10,322 bases of DNA from an uncultured bacterium (GCA_903908025.1 CAIVQM010000018.1:1-10322); one strand, 5' to 3'; shown: positions 1 through 6,710, counted from the stretch's first letter. A program made the numbers and translations. The notes: generated by a model not told the origin, from the sequence alone.

Positions 1-978
1 GATCTAGCCCTCGCCGCGCTCGGCGCGGACGCCCAACTGACCACCCGAGTCCGGGTGGGCGCGACCCCGGCCGATCTCGTCCTCGAGGGCGGCGGCGACC
101 CCTTGCTGTCCACCGCTGACCTACAACGGCTGGCGAACCTGACAGCCAAAGCGCTGCCCGCCGGCACTCCCGTCGTCGTGCATGTGGACGACGACCGGTT
201 CCCCGATACGAAGCGGGCCCCCGGCTGGACCGGCTCCTCCATCCCGTCGGTGGTGTCGTCCGTCGAGGCCCTCGCCCGCCTCTGGGACTACAGCGCCGAC
301 CCCAGTGCGAACGCGGCACGGGTATTCGTTGATCGGCTCACCAAGAAGGGCGTCCCCGCGACCCTCGGGCCGGATGCCGACGCGGGTGAGGGCGCCGTGA
401 TCGCCGAGATCGGGCACTCCGTCGGCGACGCCGTCCGCGTCATGCTGCGCATCTCGGAGAACAATGTTGCCGAGGTGCTCTATCGGCAGGTCGCCGTCGC
501 GACCGGAACGGAGGCCTCGTGGCAGGGCGCCCAGACGGCCGCCGAGCAGGTGCTCCGCAACCTGGGTGTCAATCCGGACGGGATGGCACTGCGCGACGGC
601 AGCGGACTGTCCCGCAAGGATCGCGTGTCACCGCGCTTCCTCGTCGATGTCCTGCGCGTCGCCCGCGTCACCAACCCGGCACCGTTCACGACCATGTTCG
701 AACCGGAGGCCATGCCGGTGGCGGGCCAGACGGGGACACTGGACGATCGCTACGGCCGCTTCGTGACCCGGCACGCCCGATGCGCACAGGGAGCGGTCCA
801 GGCGAAGACCGGGACGCTGTTCGACACGATCGGGCTCTCCGGCGTCGCAACCACGTCGGCTGGTCCTGAGCGGCTGTTCTCGATTCTGGTCAACGACCGG
901 CCGCAGCGGTTCTCTGCCCTGTCAACCCGGCAGGCCCTCGACGGCCTCGGCGCCACTATCACCGGCTGCTGGAACTAG
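1..978 (+). CDS. dacB: D-alanyl-D-alanine carboxypeptidase/endopeptidase (PBP4 family, S13), 5' partial
   Basis: Removes the terminal D-Ala of peptidoglycan stem peptides and/or cuts peptide cross-links in the cell wall. The frame is open from base 1, so the gene starts before the window; the ATG-like starts inside the window are not its start. The first residues (LAALGADAQLTTRV) are what normally follows the catalytic SxxK motif in family S13, so that serine should lie only a few codons to the left of the window. Two other penicillin-binding motifs are visible: SxN as SEN (codons 454-462, in SENNVAEVL) and KTG as KTGT (805-816). The sequence DGSGLSRKDRVSPRFL between them is also typical. About 325 codons are present of a usual 450-500. 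The TAG stop at 976-978 overlaps the stop of the convergent regulator gene. The family call is firm; whether it acts as carboxypeptidase or endopeptidase cannot be told. Confidence 0.93.
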   Translation, partial: DLALAALGADAQLTTRVRVGATPADLVLEGGGDPLLSTADLQRLANLTAKALPAGTPVVVHVDDDRFPDTKRAPGWTGSSIPSVVSSVEALARLWDYSADPSANAARVFVDRLTKKGVPATLGPDADAGEGAVIAEIGHSVGDAVRVMLRISENNVAEVLYRQVAVATGTEASWQGAQTAAEQVLRNLGVNPDGMALRDGSGLSRKDRVSPRFLVDVLRVARVTNPAPFTTMFEPEAMPVAGQTGTLDDRYGRFVTRHARCAQGAVQAKTGTLFDTIGLSGVATTSAGPERLFSILVNDRPQRFSALSTRQALDGLGATITGCWN

Positions 979-1622
979 CGCAGGGCGCGGGCGATCTCGC
1001 CGGCGGCCCGGGCCACCCGGGGGCCGACATCCGCATCGTTGAGCTCACGAAGCGCGAGCACGCAGACACTTGCCTCGAGGCCCGGAACGCCCAGCACGGG
1101 GACCGCGATCCCGTAGGCACCTTGGGGTCCATCGCCCGTCGCGACCACCCACGGCGGGTCCAGCGGCCGGCCGGAGGTGGTGCGGGCAGCGAGGATGGCG
1201 CGGCCGGCCGCACCGTTCTCGAGAGGCTGCCGGGAGCCGGCTCGGGACGCTACGTGCAGGTCCGAGCGCGTCGGCTCGACGACGACCGCGGCCAGCGCCT
1301 CCTGGCCGTCGACGACGGTCAGGACGGCAGTGGCATTGACGGCGTCCGCGAGCAGGCGCAAGGCCGGCATCGCGGTGTCGCGGACTACCGGCTGAACCTG
1401 CCGGCCCATCGCGAGAATGCCCAGCCCGAGACGGCACTTGCCGTCGGCGGACCGGCGCAGAAGGGCATGCTGCTCGAGGGTGACCACGAGCCGGTAGACG
1501 ACCGTACGACCGATGCCGAGGGCTGCGGCCAGTTCGGTGACGGTGAGCCCATCTGGGGACTCAGCCACCACCTCCAGGACGCGCAGCCCCCGGTCAAGGG
1601 TCTGTGAAGTCTCCGCTGCCAT
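975..1622 (-). CDS. IclR-family transcriptional regulator, short form
   Basis: A DNA-binding regulator. The N-terminal winged helix-turn-helix (about residues 5-65) reads SQTLDRGLRVLEVV, then LTVTELAAALGIGRTVVYRLV, then a wing ending in CRLGLGIL. An IclR effector domain follows (about 75-215), with AVLTVVDGQEALAAVVVEP and PLENGAAGRAILAA. The protein has 215 residues where about 250 is usual. The segment between GRAILAA and the YGIAVPVLG strand is only about 25 residues, so helices of the effector domain appear to be missing while both ends are intact. The effector is unknown. The ATG at 1622 is the natural family start, but no Shine-Dalgarno sequence precedes it. The gene begins 18 nt after the HdeD-like gene and may be co-transcribed with it. 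Its stop overlaps the dacB stop in a shared CTAG. Confidence 0.9.
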   Translation of the reverse strand: MAAETSQTLDRGLRVLEVVAESPDGLTVTELAAALGIGRTVVYRLVVTLEQHALLRRSADGKCRLGLGILAMGRQVQPVVRDTAMPALRLLADAVNATAVLTVVDGQEALAAVVVEPTRSDLHVASRAGSRQPLENGAAGRAILAARTTSGRPLDPPWVVATGDGPQGAYGIAVPVLGVPGLEASVCVLALRELNDADVGPRVARAAGEIARALR

Positions 1623-1640
1623 GTTGTTGCGCTAGAGCGG

Positions 1641-2216
1641 TCAGGCAGCCTTGGCGAGGGAGCGCAGCTTGAACGCACCGACGATCTCGAAGATGCCGCC
1701 GACGATCAGCCAGATGCCGGTGACCCACGCGAGCGTGACGAGCGAGATGCCGGGCCACGTCAGCACGACCAGGCCACCGATCAGCATGACGATGCCGCCG
1801 AAGATGTTCCAGCCGCGTCCGTTGCCGTCCTCCGCTGCCATGAACAGCAGACCGAAGCCGCGGAACAGGAAGGCGATGCCGATCAGGATCGCGAGGATCT
1901 CGACGGCCTGGAAGATGCCGTTGATCGCGATGATGCCCAGGATGAGCGACAGCGCACCCGAGATGAACAGGAGCGCCCGCATGCCGCCCGTGATGCCGTG
2001 GGAGAAGCCACGGATGATCTGGAAGATGCCGGACACGATCAGCCAGGCAGCCACCAGGATGGCGATGACGACGATCGTCGCACCCGGCCACACCAGGGCG
2101 ATGATGCCGACGACCAGGCTGGTGATGCCCAGGAAGAGAAGAACCCCCCAGTGCTTGCCAATTGCCCCCATGCCGCCCGTCTCAAGGTCCAGAGAACCCT
2201 CGTCGACCGTGGTCAT
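1641..2216 (-). CDS. DUF308/HdeD family integral membrane protein
   Basis: A 191-residue protein with a short polar N-terminus (about 20 residues) and six hydrophobic helices in three pairs. Helices begin near WGVLLFLGITSLVVGIIAL, IVVIAILVAAWLIVSGIFQII, ALLFISGALSLILGIIAI, AVEILAILIGIAFLFRGFGL, WNIFGGIVMLIGGLVVL and LVTLAWVTGIWLIVGGIFEI. The recurring pattern of Gly-rich helix, WPG, and a helix ending in GxFxI is the DUF308 repeat seen in HdeD. HdeD is linked to acid resistance in E. coli, but that role is not established for actinobacterial relatives, so I do not assign it here. The ATG at 2216 is preceded by a strong GAGGAGG (minus strand, 2221-2227) with 4 nt spacing. The 97-nt gap to the ABC ATPase gene suggests it has its own promoter. 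The IclR gene follows at 18 nt. Confidence 0.9.
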   Translation of the reverse strand: MTTVDEGSLDLETGGMGAIGKHWGVLLFLGITSLVVGIIALVWPGATIVVIAILVAAWLIVSGIFQIIRGFSHGITGGMRALLFISGALSLILGIIAINGIFQAVEILAILIGIAFLFRGFGLLFMAAEDGNGRGWNIFGGIVMLIGGLVVLTWPGISLVTLAWVTGIWLIVGGIFEIVGAFKLRSLAKAA

Positions 2217-2263
2217 GTGACCTCCTCAATACATGCCGACCGCGCCTTGCGACCAGCACGACA

Positions 2264-2269
2264 ACTGTA
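2264..2269 (-). promoter_or_regulatory. Possible -10 box (TACAGT) for the HdeD-like gene
   Basis: TACAGT on the minus strand fits the actinobacterial TAnnnT -10 pattern. It lies in the 97-nt gap upstream of the gene's Shine-Dalgarno sequence, which would give a leader of about 40 nt. No good -35 hexamer is visible 16-18 nt upstream, so this is a weak call. Confidence 0.25.
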
Positions 2270-2293
2270 GGGCCGGATCACCGGATATCGGTC

Positions 2294-2309
2294 GGGACAC
2301 ACCCGTCCC
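2294..2309 (-). terminator. Small hairpin after the ABC ATPase gene, possible weak terminator
   Basis: GGGAC and GTCCC form a 5-bp stem around a 6-nt loop, 4 nt beyond the ATPase stop on the minus strand. No T-run follows, so it is not a canonical intrinsic terminator. It may mark the 3' end of the importer transcript or do nothing. Confidence 0.25.
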
Positions 2310-2313
2310 AGGG

Positions 2314-3054
2314 TCAGCCGAAGACGCGAGCCAGGAACTCCCTGGTCGCCGGCTCCTGCGGATCGGTGAAGATCTGCTCAGGAGTGCCCTGCTCACGCAC
2401 GATCCCGTCCTGCAGGAAGCAGACCCGGTCGGCGACCTCGCGGGCGAACCCCATCTCATGGGTGGCCATCACGATCGTCAGTCCCCCGGACTTCAGGTCA
2501 CGGACCGCATCGAGGACCTCCCCCACGAGCAGCGGGTCGAGGGCGGACGTGATCTCGTCGAAGAGCATGAGCTCCGGCTGCATGGCCAGCGCCCGGACGA
2601 TGGCTACCCGCTGGGCCTGCCCGCCGGAGAGCCGATCGGGGTACTCGTCGGCCTTGCCGGCGAGGCCGAACCGGTCGAGCAGAGCGCGCGCCTCGTCCTG
2701 TGCCTGGGCGGCACGGACGCGAGCCACCTTGCGCGGGGCGAGGGTGATGTTGTCGATCACGGTCATGTGCGGAAAGAGGTTGTACGACTGGAAGACGATG
2801 CCGACCCGACGGCGCACGAGGTCGAGGTCGATATCGGGATCAGTGACCTCGACGTCGCCGTCGAGCACGATCCGGCCGGCATCGACCGACTCCAGTCCGT
2901 TGATGCACCGCAGCAGTGTCGACTTGCCCGAGCCCGAAGCCCCGATGAGCACGACGGCCTGGTGAGCATCGACCTGCAGGTCCAGCCCGCGCAGCACCGG
3001 ATGATCGTCGAAGCCCTTCCACACGCCCGACACTTCGAGCAGCCGCGCGCTCAC
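2314..3054 (-). CDS. Polar amino-acid ABC transporter ATP-binding protein
   Basis: The cytoplasmic ATPase that drives amino-acid uptake through the adjacent permease (PAAT family, HisP/GlnQ class). The 246 residues are a full-length single nucleotide-binding domain. Visible motifs are Walker A GASGSGKST (about 37-45), the Q-loop FQSYNLFPHMTV (about 88), the signature LSGGQAQR, Walker B LMLFDEITSALDP with the catalytic Glu, and the H-loop ATHEMGFA. The DEITSALDP form, in place of DEPTSALDP, is common in this class. The start is GTG at 3054, overlapping the permease stop as GTGA. An AGGGGG lies about 6 nt upstream, which suggests translational coupling. The substrate cannot be read from this subunit. 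Confidence 0.95.
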   Translation of the reverse strand: MSARLLEVSGVWKGFDDHPVLRGLDLQVDAHQAVVLIGASGSGKSTLLRCINGLESVDAGRIVLDGDVEVTDPDIDLDLVRRRVGIVFQSYNLFPHMTVIDNITLAPRKVARVRAAQAQDEARALLDRFGLAGKADEYPDRLSGGQAQRVAIVRALAMQPELMLFDEITSALDPLLVGEVLDAVRDLKSGGLTIVMATHEMGFAREVADRVCFLQDGIVREQGTPEQIFTDPQEPATREFLARVFG

Positions 3055-3920
3055 GCGATGCCCCCTGCGCGCTGACGCTTGGCCATTCGGGTCTGGACCC
3101 AGTCGGCGAAGCGCGTCATCGGGATAGTCAGTGCGATGAAGATCAGCGCTGCCCCGACATATGGGGTGTAGTTGAACGTCGACGACGCGTCGATCTGCGC
3201 CTGACGCAGAACCTCGATCGGACCAAGGACCGCGACGAGTGCCGTGTCCTTCTGCAGCGAGATGAAGTCATTGAGGAGCGGCGGGATGACATTGCGGATC
3301 GCCTGCGGCAGCACGACGTAGCGGTTGGTCTGCAGCACCGACAGGCCCAGTGAGCGCGCTGCCATGCGCTGGCTGGGGTGCACCGAGCCAATACCGGCGC
3401 GGAACACCTCTGCCACGTAAGCGGTGTACGACAGCACGAGCGCAGCCGTCCCCCAGAACACCGGGCTGTTGGGAACGCCCTGCAGGCGCAGTGCCGGCAC
3501 GCCGAAGCCGAGCAGGAAGATCACGAGGATCGTCGGGACACCACGGAAGATGTCGACGTAGAGGGTTGCCAGCACCCGTAAGGGCAGGAAGATGGGCGAC
3601 CGCAGCGTGCGGGTCAGCGCGATGACGAGACTGAAGATCAGGATCAGCGGCTCGGCGATGAGGAAGATCTTGACGTTCAGCATGAACGCCTTGAGCAGGC
3701 CCGGGAACGAGTCGATGAACTCCTCGCGGCTGAAGAAGGTCTCCTGCACGATCGGCCAGCCGGGACTGCGGGAGACGAGGAGCGAGACGACGACGGTGAA
3801 GCCGACCAGGCTGCCCATGCCCACCCAGGCATTGCGACGGGCCCGACGACGCGACAGCGCCAGGCGCACCGGGTCTTGGTAGACCACAGGTGAGCCTGGC
3901 GCTGGCGTCGTCATCGTCAT
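3051..3920 (-). CDS. Polar amino-acid ABC transporter permease
   Basis: The membrane subunit of the importer. It has 289 residues: an Arg-rich cytoplasmic N-terminus (SRRRARRNAW, about 23-32), a first membrane helix (VGMGSLVGFTVVVSLLVS), an extracytoplasmic stretch, then the HisM/GlnP-type core with further helices. The ATPase-contacting EAA loop is present as MAARSLGLSVLQTNRYVVLP followed by QAIRNVIPPLLNDFISLQKDTAL. There is only one permease gene, so the transporter probably uses a permease homodimer. ATG 3920 is taken as start; a second in-frame ATG two codons later is equally possible, and neither has a clear Shine-Dalgarno sequence. The gap to the binding-protein gene is 36 nt and holds a hairpin. 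Confidence 0.95.
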   Translation of the reverse strand: MTMTTPAPGSPVVYQDPVRLALSRRRARRNAWVGMGSLVGFTVVVSLLVSRSPGWPIVQETFFSREEFIDSFPGLLKAFMLNVKIFLIAEPLILIFSLVIALTRTLRSPIFLPLRVLATLYVDIFRGVPTILVIFLLGFGVPALRLQGVPNSPVFWGTAALVLSYTAYVAEVFRAGIGSVHPSQRMAARSLGLSVLQTNRYVVLPQAIRNVIPPLLNDFISLQKDTALVAVLGPIEVLRQAQIDASSTFNYTPYVGAALIFIALTIPMTRFADWVQTRMAKRQRAGGIA

Positions 3921-3932
3921 GTGCTGAAGTGT

Positions 3933-3952
3933 GACTGCGCGGAGGCGCGGTC
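3933..3952 (-). other. Intercistronic hairpin between binding-protein and permease genes
   Basis: The 20-nt segment pairs GAC/GTC and GCGC/GCGC, with one mismatch, around a 4-nt loop. It lies between the binding-protein stop (3957) and the permease start (3920). Hairpins at this position in ABC importer operons are known to protect the upstream binding-protein mRNA from 3' decay, which gives more binding protein than permease. That role is inferred here. Confidence 0.4.
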
Positions 3953-3956
3953 GCTG

Positions 3957-4907
3957 CTACTCCGTGAAGTACGGCGCGACGTCGCCGGCGAGCCACTCGT
4001 CCTGGATGGACTGCAGTTCACCGGATGCGGCGAGGCCGTCGATGACCTCGTTGACGCACGACACCAGCGGGTTGCCCTTGGCGAAGAGCAGGCCGAACTG
4101 CTCGCCACCCTCCTGTGCCTTGAACTGACCCACGATCTTGCCCTTGGGGATCTCGACTGCGGTGATGTAGTAGGCCGTCGGCAGGTCGACGACGATGCCG
4201 TCGATCTGGCCGTTCTGCAGCGCACTCTTCGCATCGTTCGTGTCGTTGTAGACGTAGGGCTGGTCGGCGGGCTGCACCACATCGTTGATGAAGTCCAGGC
4301 TCGTCGTGCCGATCTGTGCACCGAGCTTGGCTGCCTGCAGCTCGGCCAGCGTGGTGGCGTTGGCGATCGGCGAGTCCTTCAGCGCGATGACGGCCTGGTT
4401 GACCGTGTAGTAGCCGTTGGAGAAGTCGACGACCTTCTGGCGCTTCGGGGTGATCGAGATCTGGTTGATGTCGAAGTCGAATGCCTTGTCGCCCGGGGCG
4501 TACGAGGAGTTGAACGGCACCGTGGCCCACGTGACCTCGTTGGGCGCGAAGCCCAGGCCGTCGGCGACCGCGTAGGCAACAGCGGACTCGAAGCCCTCAC
4601 CGTTGCTCGGGTCATCGTCGGAGAAGTACGGCGGGTAGGCCGGGGTATCGGTGCCGATGGTCAGGGTGCCCGGCGTGACGAGGGTCAGGTTCTCCTTCGA
4701 GCACGCGGTGAGCTCAGGTGCGGCCGAAGCGGACGCTGCGGGGCTGGCGGCCGCCTCAGAGGGAGCCGACGAGGCGGCGGCGCTGGACGCGGCCGCGGCC
4801 GGCGAGGCAGTGGCCGATGGCTCCTGGGCGCAGCCTGCGAGCAGGGCGCCGATCGAGGCGAGGGCCAGGGCGGGGAGCAGGACGCGGCGAGTGGTCAGTC
4901 CGGACAT
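3957..4907 (-). CDS. Polar amino-acid ABC transporter substrate-binding lipoprotein
   Basis: The extracellular, membrane-anchored receptor of the importer. It has 316 residues. Residues 1-25 are a type II signal peptide: Arg 7-8, a hydrophobic core, and lipobox LLAG before Cys26. Residues 27-64 are a low-complexity Ala/Ser/Pro spacer, as in many actinobacterial lipoproteins. The SBP family 3 domain runs from about 70 to the end. It has the first-lobe start TLTIGTDTPAYPPYF, GFESAVAYAVADGLGF and the hallmark DFDINQISITPKRQKVVDFS followed by an aromatic pair. Cys69 and Cys284 could form a disulfide. ATG 4907 has AAGGAGA 9 nt upstream and puts the signal peptide at the N-terminus. Polar amino acids are the likely ligands, but the exact one is not determined. 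Confidence 0.94.
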   Translation of the reverse strand: MSGLTTRRVLLPALALASIGALLAGCAQEPSATASPAAAASSAAASSAPSEAAASPAASASAAPELTACSKENLTLVTPGTLTIGTDTPAYPPYFSDDDPSNGEGFESAVAYAVADGLGFAPNEVTWATVPFNSSYAPGDKAFDFDINQISITPKRQKVVDFSNGYYTVNQAVIALKDSPIANATTLAELQAAKLGAQIGTTSLDFINDVVQPADQPYVYNDTNDAKSALQNGQIDGIVVDLPTAYYITAVEIPKGKIVGQFKAQEGGEQFGLLFAKGNPLVSCVNEVIDGLAASGELQSIQDEWLAGDVAPYFTE

Positions 4908-4960
4908 GGACGGCGATCTCCTTCATGCCGATGGCGGTCGCATCAGCGGGGACCCATCCT

Positions 4961-4980
4961 GTCAGAGCCGACCGGCTGAC
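4961..4980. other. Imperfect inverted repeat between MFS and binding-protein genes
   Basis: GTCAG-AGCCG-AC-CGGCT-GAC is a dyad with 8 paired bases and a 2-nt bulge. It lies in the 90-nt gap after the MFS stop and before the binding-protein gene. No T-run follows on the minus strand. It may be an operator for the importer, a weak 3' hairpin of the MFS transcript, or chance in GC-rich DNA. Confidence 0.25.
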
Positions 4981-4997
4981 GTGCGGCCACCTGCCTA

Positions 4998-6416
4998 TTA
5001 CGCCGATAGGGAAGGTCGCATTCGTCCGGCAACCGCCACCCCAGCCAGCGCCACGCAGGCTGACCCCAGCCACAGCAGGACGAACGTCATCGCCGTCGCA
5101 CCACCTGAGGCGACTGCCACGGCGTACCCGACCCCCAGCATGGCGATGATGACGACACTCAGCACCGAGTCGATGATCTGGATGGACGCCGAGTTCACGC
5201 CCAGGTCGGCCGGCGGCGACAGCCTCATCACCTGCACGGAGACCGACGGGATCGCCAGGCCCATGCCGAACGCCCCCACCGCCCACGAGATGGCGGCGAT
5301 CCACGGCGGCAGGTCCGTCAGGACCGACAACGGCAACGTGACCAGGCACAGGGCCACGATCGCGGCTCCCACCCGCGTGGCCGACGACCGGTCCGTGTCG
5401 CCGGGCAGTCGACTCTGCGCGTATGAGCCCGCCGCCCACAGTGCCGCCGACGTAGCGAGGATCAAGCCTGCCTGGGTCGTCGTGATGCCACGGGTCTCGA
5501 TCAGCGCCAGGGGCACGAACACCTCGGCGGAGAAGTACGCGGAGGCGATGACGCCGCGCATCATCACGCTCGTCGGAAGTCCGCGACGGAAGGTGAGCGA
5601 TCCGGGCGGCACCAGTTGGCGCACCGCGGCGATCAGCAGGACGAAGCCCAGCGCCGCCTCTCCCGCGCCGAACACCGACAGACGCAAAACACCATCCTGG
5701 ATCGCCAGGAGCGCGACTGTCGCCAGGATCCCCGCCACGAGGCGACGCCGGACCGATGCGTGTGGGGTGCCGCCCTGATGCGCCGACAACCGAGGAAACA
5801 GCAGCAGGACGGGCGGGATGACGAAGATCGGCACGAGCCAGAAGACGGCACGCCATGTCCAGTTGTCCGACAGCCAGCCCGCAATGACCGGGCCGACCAG
5901 GGACGGGACGATCCACGCGGCCGAGAGGACGGAGAACGCCTTGGGCCGCAAGGAGACGGGATAGGCGCGTGCGATCAGGACGTAAACGGCGACGATGATC
6001 AGCCCGCCACCGACCCCCTGGAGCGCCCGCCCGATCACGAGGGTGGTCAGGCCCACGGCCGCACCGGCGATCACCGCCCCGATGGAGAGCGCCACGACGC
6101 CAAAGATGAGCGGTCCGCGCGGCCCGGTGGCATCGGACCACAGACCGCCGACGACCATGGCAAGGAGCGAAGCGGTGACATACGCGTTGAAGGCCCAGGT
6201 GTAGCCGCCGAGGGCATCGAGGTCGCGCGCGACGACGGGCATCGCCGTGGCCGTGCCGATGGCCTCGAAGGCCAGCAGGGTGATCAGGGAGACGATGCCG
6301 ATCGACAGCGCGCGGTGCTCGCGCTGCCAGACGGACGACGTGGCCTCCGGGCTGACGCCGGTCAGGAGTCCTTCCCCGGGCCGCGGGGCGGCAGTCCGGC
6401 GTGGATGGCCTCGCAC
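4998..6416 (-). CDS. MFS transporter, DHA2-like (14 predicted helices)
   Basis: A drug/metabolite exporter of the major facilitator superfamily in the cytoplasmic membrane, probably proton-driven. I count 14 hydrophobic helices, as expected for DHA2. A motif-A-like loop follows helix 2 (GGLWSDATGPRGPL). A motif-C-like helix 5 (VPSLVGPVIAGWLSD) is typical of antiporters. Asp in AIQDGVLR (helix 7) and Glu in FSAEVFVPLAL (helix 9) are candidate charged residues in the membrane. The substrate is unknown. The start is uncertain. The only ATG ahead of helix 1 (6416) lies 55 nt inside the DUF3039 gene, has no Shine-Dalgarno sequence and adds an Arg/Pro-rich tail. A CTG at 6365-6363 overlaps the DUF3039 stop and follows GGAAGGA, giving a 455-residue protein. 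There is no GTG or TTG choice. It is probably co-transcribed with DUF3039. Confidence 0.9.
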   Translation of the reverse strand: MRGHPRRTAAPRPGEGLLTGVSPEATSSVWQREHRALSIGIVSLITLLAFEAIGTATAMPVVARDLDALGGYTWAFNAYVTASLLAMVVGGLWSDATGPRGPLIFGVVALSIGAVIAGAAVGLTTLVIGRALQGVGGGLIIVAVYVLIARAYPVSLRPKAFSVLSAAWIVPSLVGPVIAGWLSDNWTWRAVFWLVPIFVIPPVLLLFPRLSAHQGGTPHASVRRRLVAGILATVALLAIQDGVLRLSVFGAGEAALGFVLLIAAVRQLVPPGSLTFRRGLPTSVMMRGVIASAYFSAEVFVPLALIETRGITTTQAGLILATSAALWAAGSYAQSRLPGDTDRSSATRVGAAIVALCLVTLPLSVLTDLPPWIAAISWAVGAFGMGLAIPSVSVQVMRLSPPADLGVNSASIQIIDSVLSVVIIAMLGVGYAVAVASGGATAMTFVLLWLGSACVALAGVAVAGRMRPSLSA

Positions 6417-6634
6417 TCAGGGCAGATCGGGAAGCGCTCAGGATCCCGGCTCGGGGTCCAGACCTTGCCGCACAGGGCCGTGACCGGCGTGCCGGTGACG
6501 GCGCTCTCCATGATCTTGGCCTTCTCGACATAGTGGGAGAAGCGCTCGTGGTCGCCCTCGTCCGTTGAGAAGGTGCGCTCCTCGAGCAGGGTGCCACCCG
6601 AGCTGGCTGGGCTGTCCAGGGGATCCGAATCCAT
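6362..6634 (-). CDS. DUF3039 family small protein
   Basis: A 90-residue actinobacterial protein of unknown function. The N-terminal half is acidic and probably flexible (residues 1-30). The C-terminal half carries the DUF3039 core VTGTPVTALCGKVWTPSRDP followed by ERFPICPECEAIH. Cys55, Cys71 and Cys74, with His78, form a likely zinc-ribbon-like site; this is inferred from spacing. The longer frame to 6769 is rejected because its extra 45 residues run through the divergent promoter region. ATG 6634 gives the length I would expect. It has no Shine-Dalgarno sequence, and a TACACT -10-like box ends 6 nt upstream, so it may be leaderless. It heads the transcript that includes the MFS gene and diverges from the thioredoxin gene. 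Confidence 0.85.
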   Translation of the reverse strand: MDSDPLDSPASSGGTLLEERTFSTDEGDHERFSHYVEKAKIMESAVTGTPVTALCGKVWTPSRDPERFPICPECEAIHAGLPPRGPGKDS

Positions 6635-6640
6635 GCGGCG

Positions 6641-6646
6641 AGTGTA
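6641..6646 (-). promoter_or_regulatory. Candidate -10 box (TACACT) for leaderless DUF3039 transcript
   Basis: TACACT on the minus strand fits TAnnnT. It leaves 6 nt before the ATG at 6634, so transcription would start at or next to the start codon. There is no Shine-Dalgarno sequence to suggest otherwise. No convincing -35 box is visible; the region where it would lie (about 6664-6670) is close to the palindrome at 6676-6693. Confidence 0.45.
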
Positions 6647-6675
6647 GGGCCGGCAGGCTCGCTCGACCCGAATCC

Positions 6676-6693
6676 TATACCCCGTGGGGTATA
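6676..6693. promoter_or_regulatory. CsoR/CstR-type operator palindrome
   Basis: TATACCCC-GT-GGGGTATA is a perfect inverted repeat with 8-bp arms and a 2-nt centre. A/T-flanked C-tract/G-tract dyads of this kind are the known operator type of the CsoR/RcnR repressor family, which includes copper sensors (CsoR) and persulfide sensors (CstR). It ends 5 nt before the thioredoxin -10 box and covers where the -35 element would sit, so a bound protein would block that promoter. It also lies just upstream of the likely DUF3039 promoter. No csoR-like gene is in the window. The palindrome is certain; its regulator is inferred. Confidence 0.65.
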
Positions 6694-6698
6694 AGGGA

Positions 6699-6704
6699 TA
6701 TACT
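6699..6704 (+). promoter_or_regulatory. -10 box (TATACT) for leaderless thioredoxin transcript
   Basis: TATACT matches five of six TATAAT positions and leaves 6 nt before the thioredoxin ATG at 6711, which suggests that the mRNA starts at the start codon. The only purine-rich stretch (AAGGGA, 6693-6698) is 12 nt away, too far for a good Shine-Dalgarno sequence. Confidence 0.6.
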
Positions 6705-6710
6705 CGTGCC

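Noticed and set aside
2520..2570. Walker B of the ABC ATPase reads DEITSALDP, not DEPTSALDP
   Set aside because: The catalytic Asp and Glu are intact, and Ile or Val at this position is common in polar amino-acid ATPases; not a defect.
4712..4825. Ala/Ser/Pro-rich low-complexity stretch in the binding protein as a repeat element
   Set aside because: This is the ordinary spacer between the lipidated Cys and the folded domain of actinobacterial lipoproteins.
3921..4979. 352-codon plus-strand open frame opposite the binding-protein gene
   Set aside because: Exact antisense of a clear lipoprotein gene. The product is Arg/Gly/Asp-rich with no domain, as expected from reverse frames of GC-rich genes.
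4756..6597. 613-codon minus-strand open frame over the MFS gene
   Set aside because: Alternative frame of the MFS, DUF3039 and binding-protein region. The composition is Arg/Pro/Gly-rich with no membrane helices or motifs.
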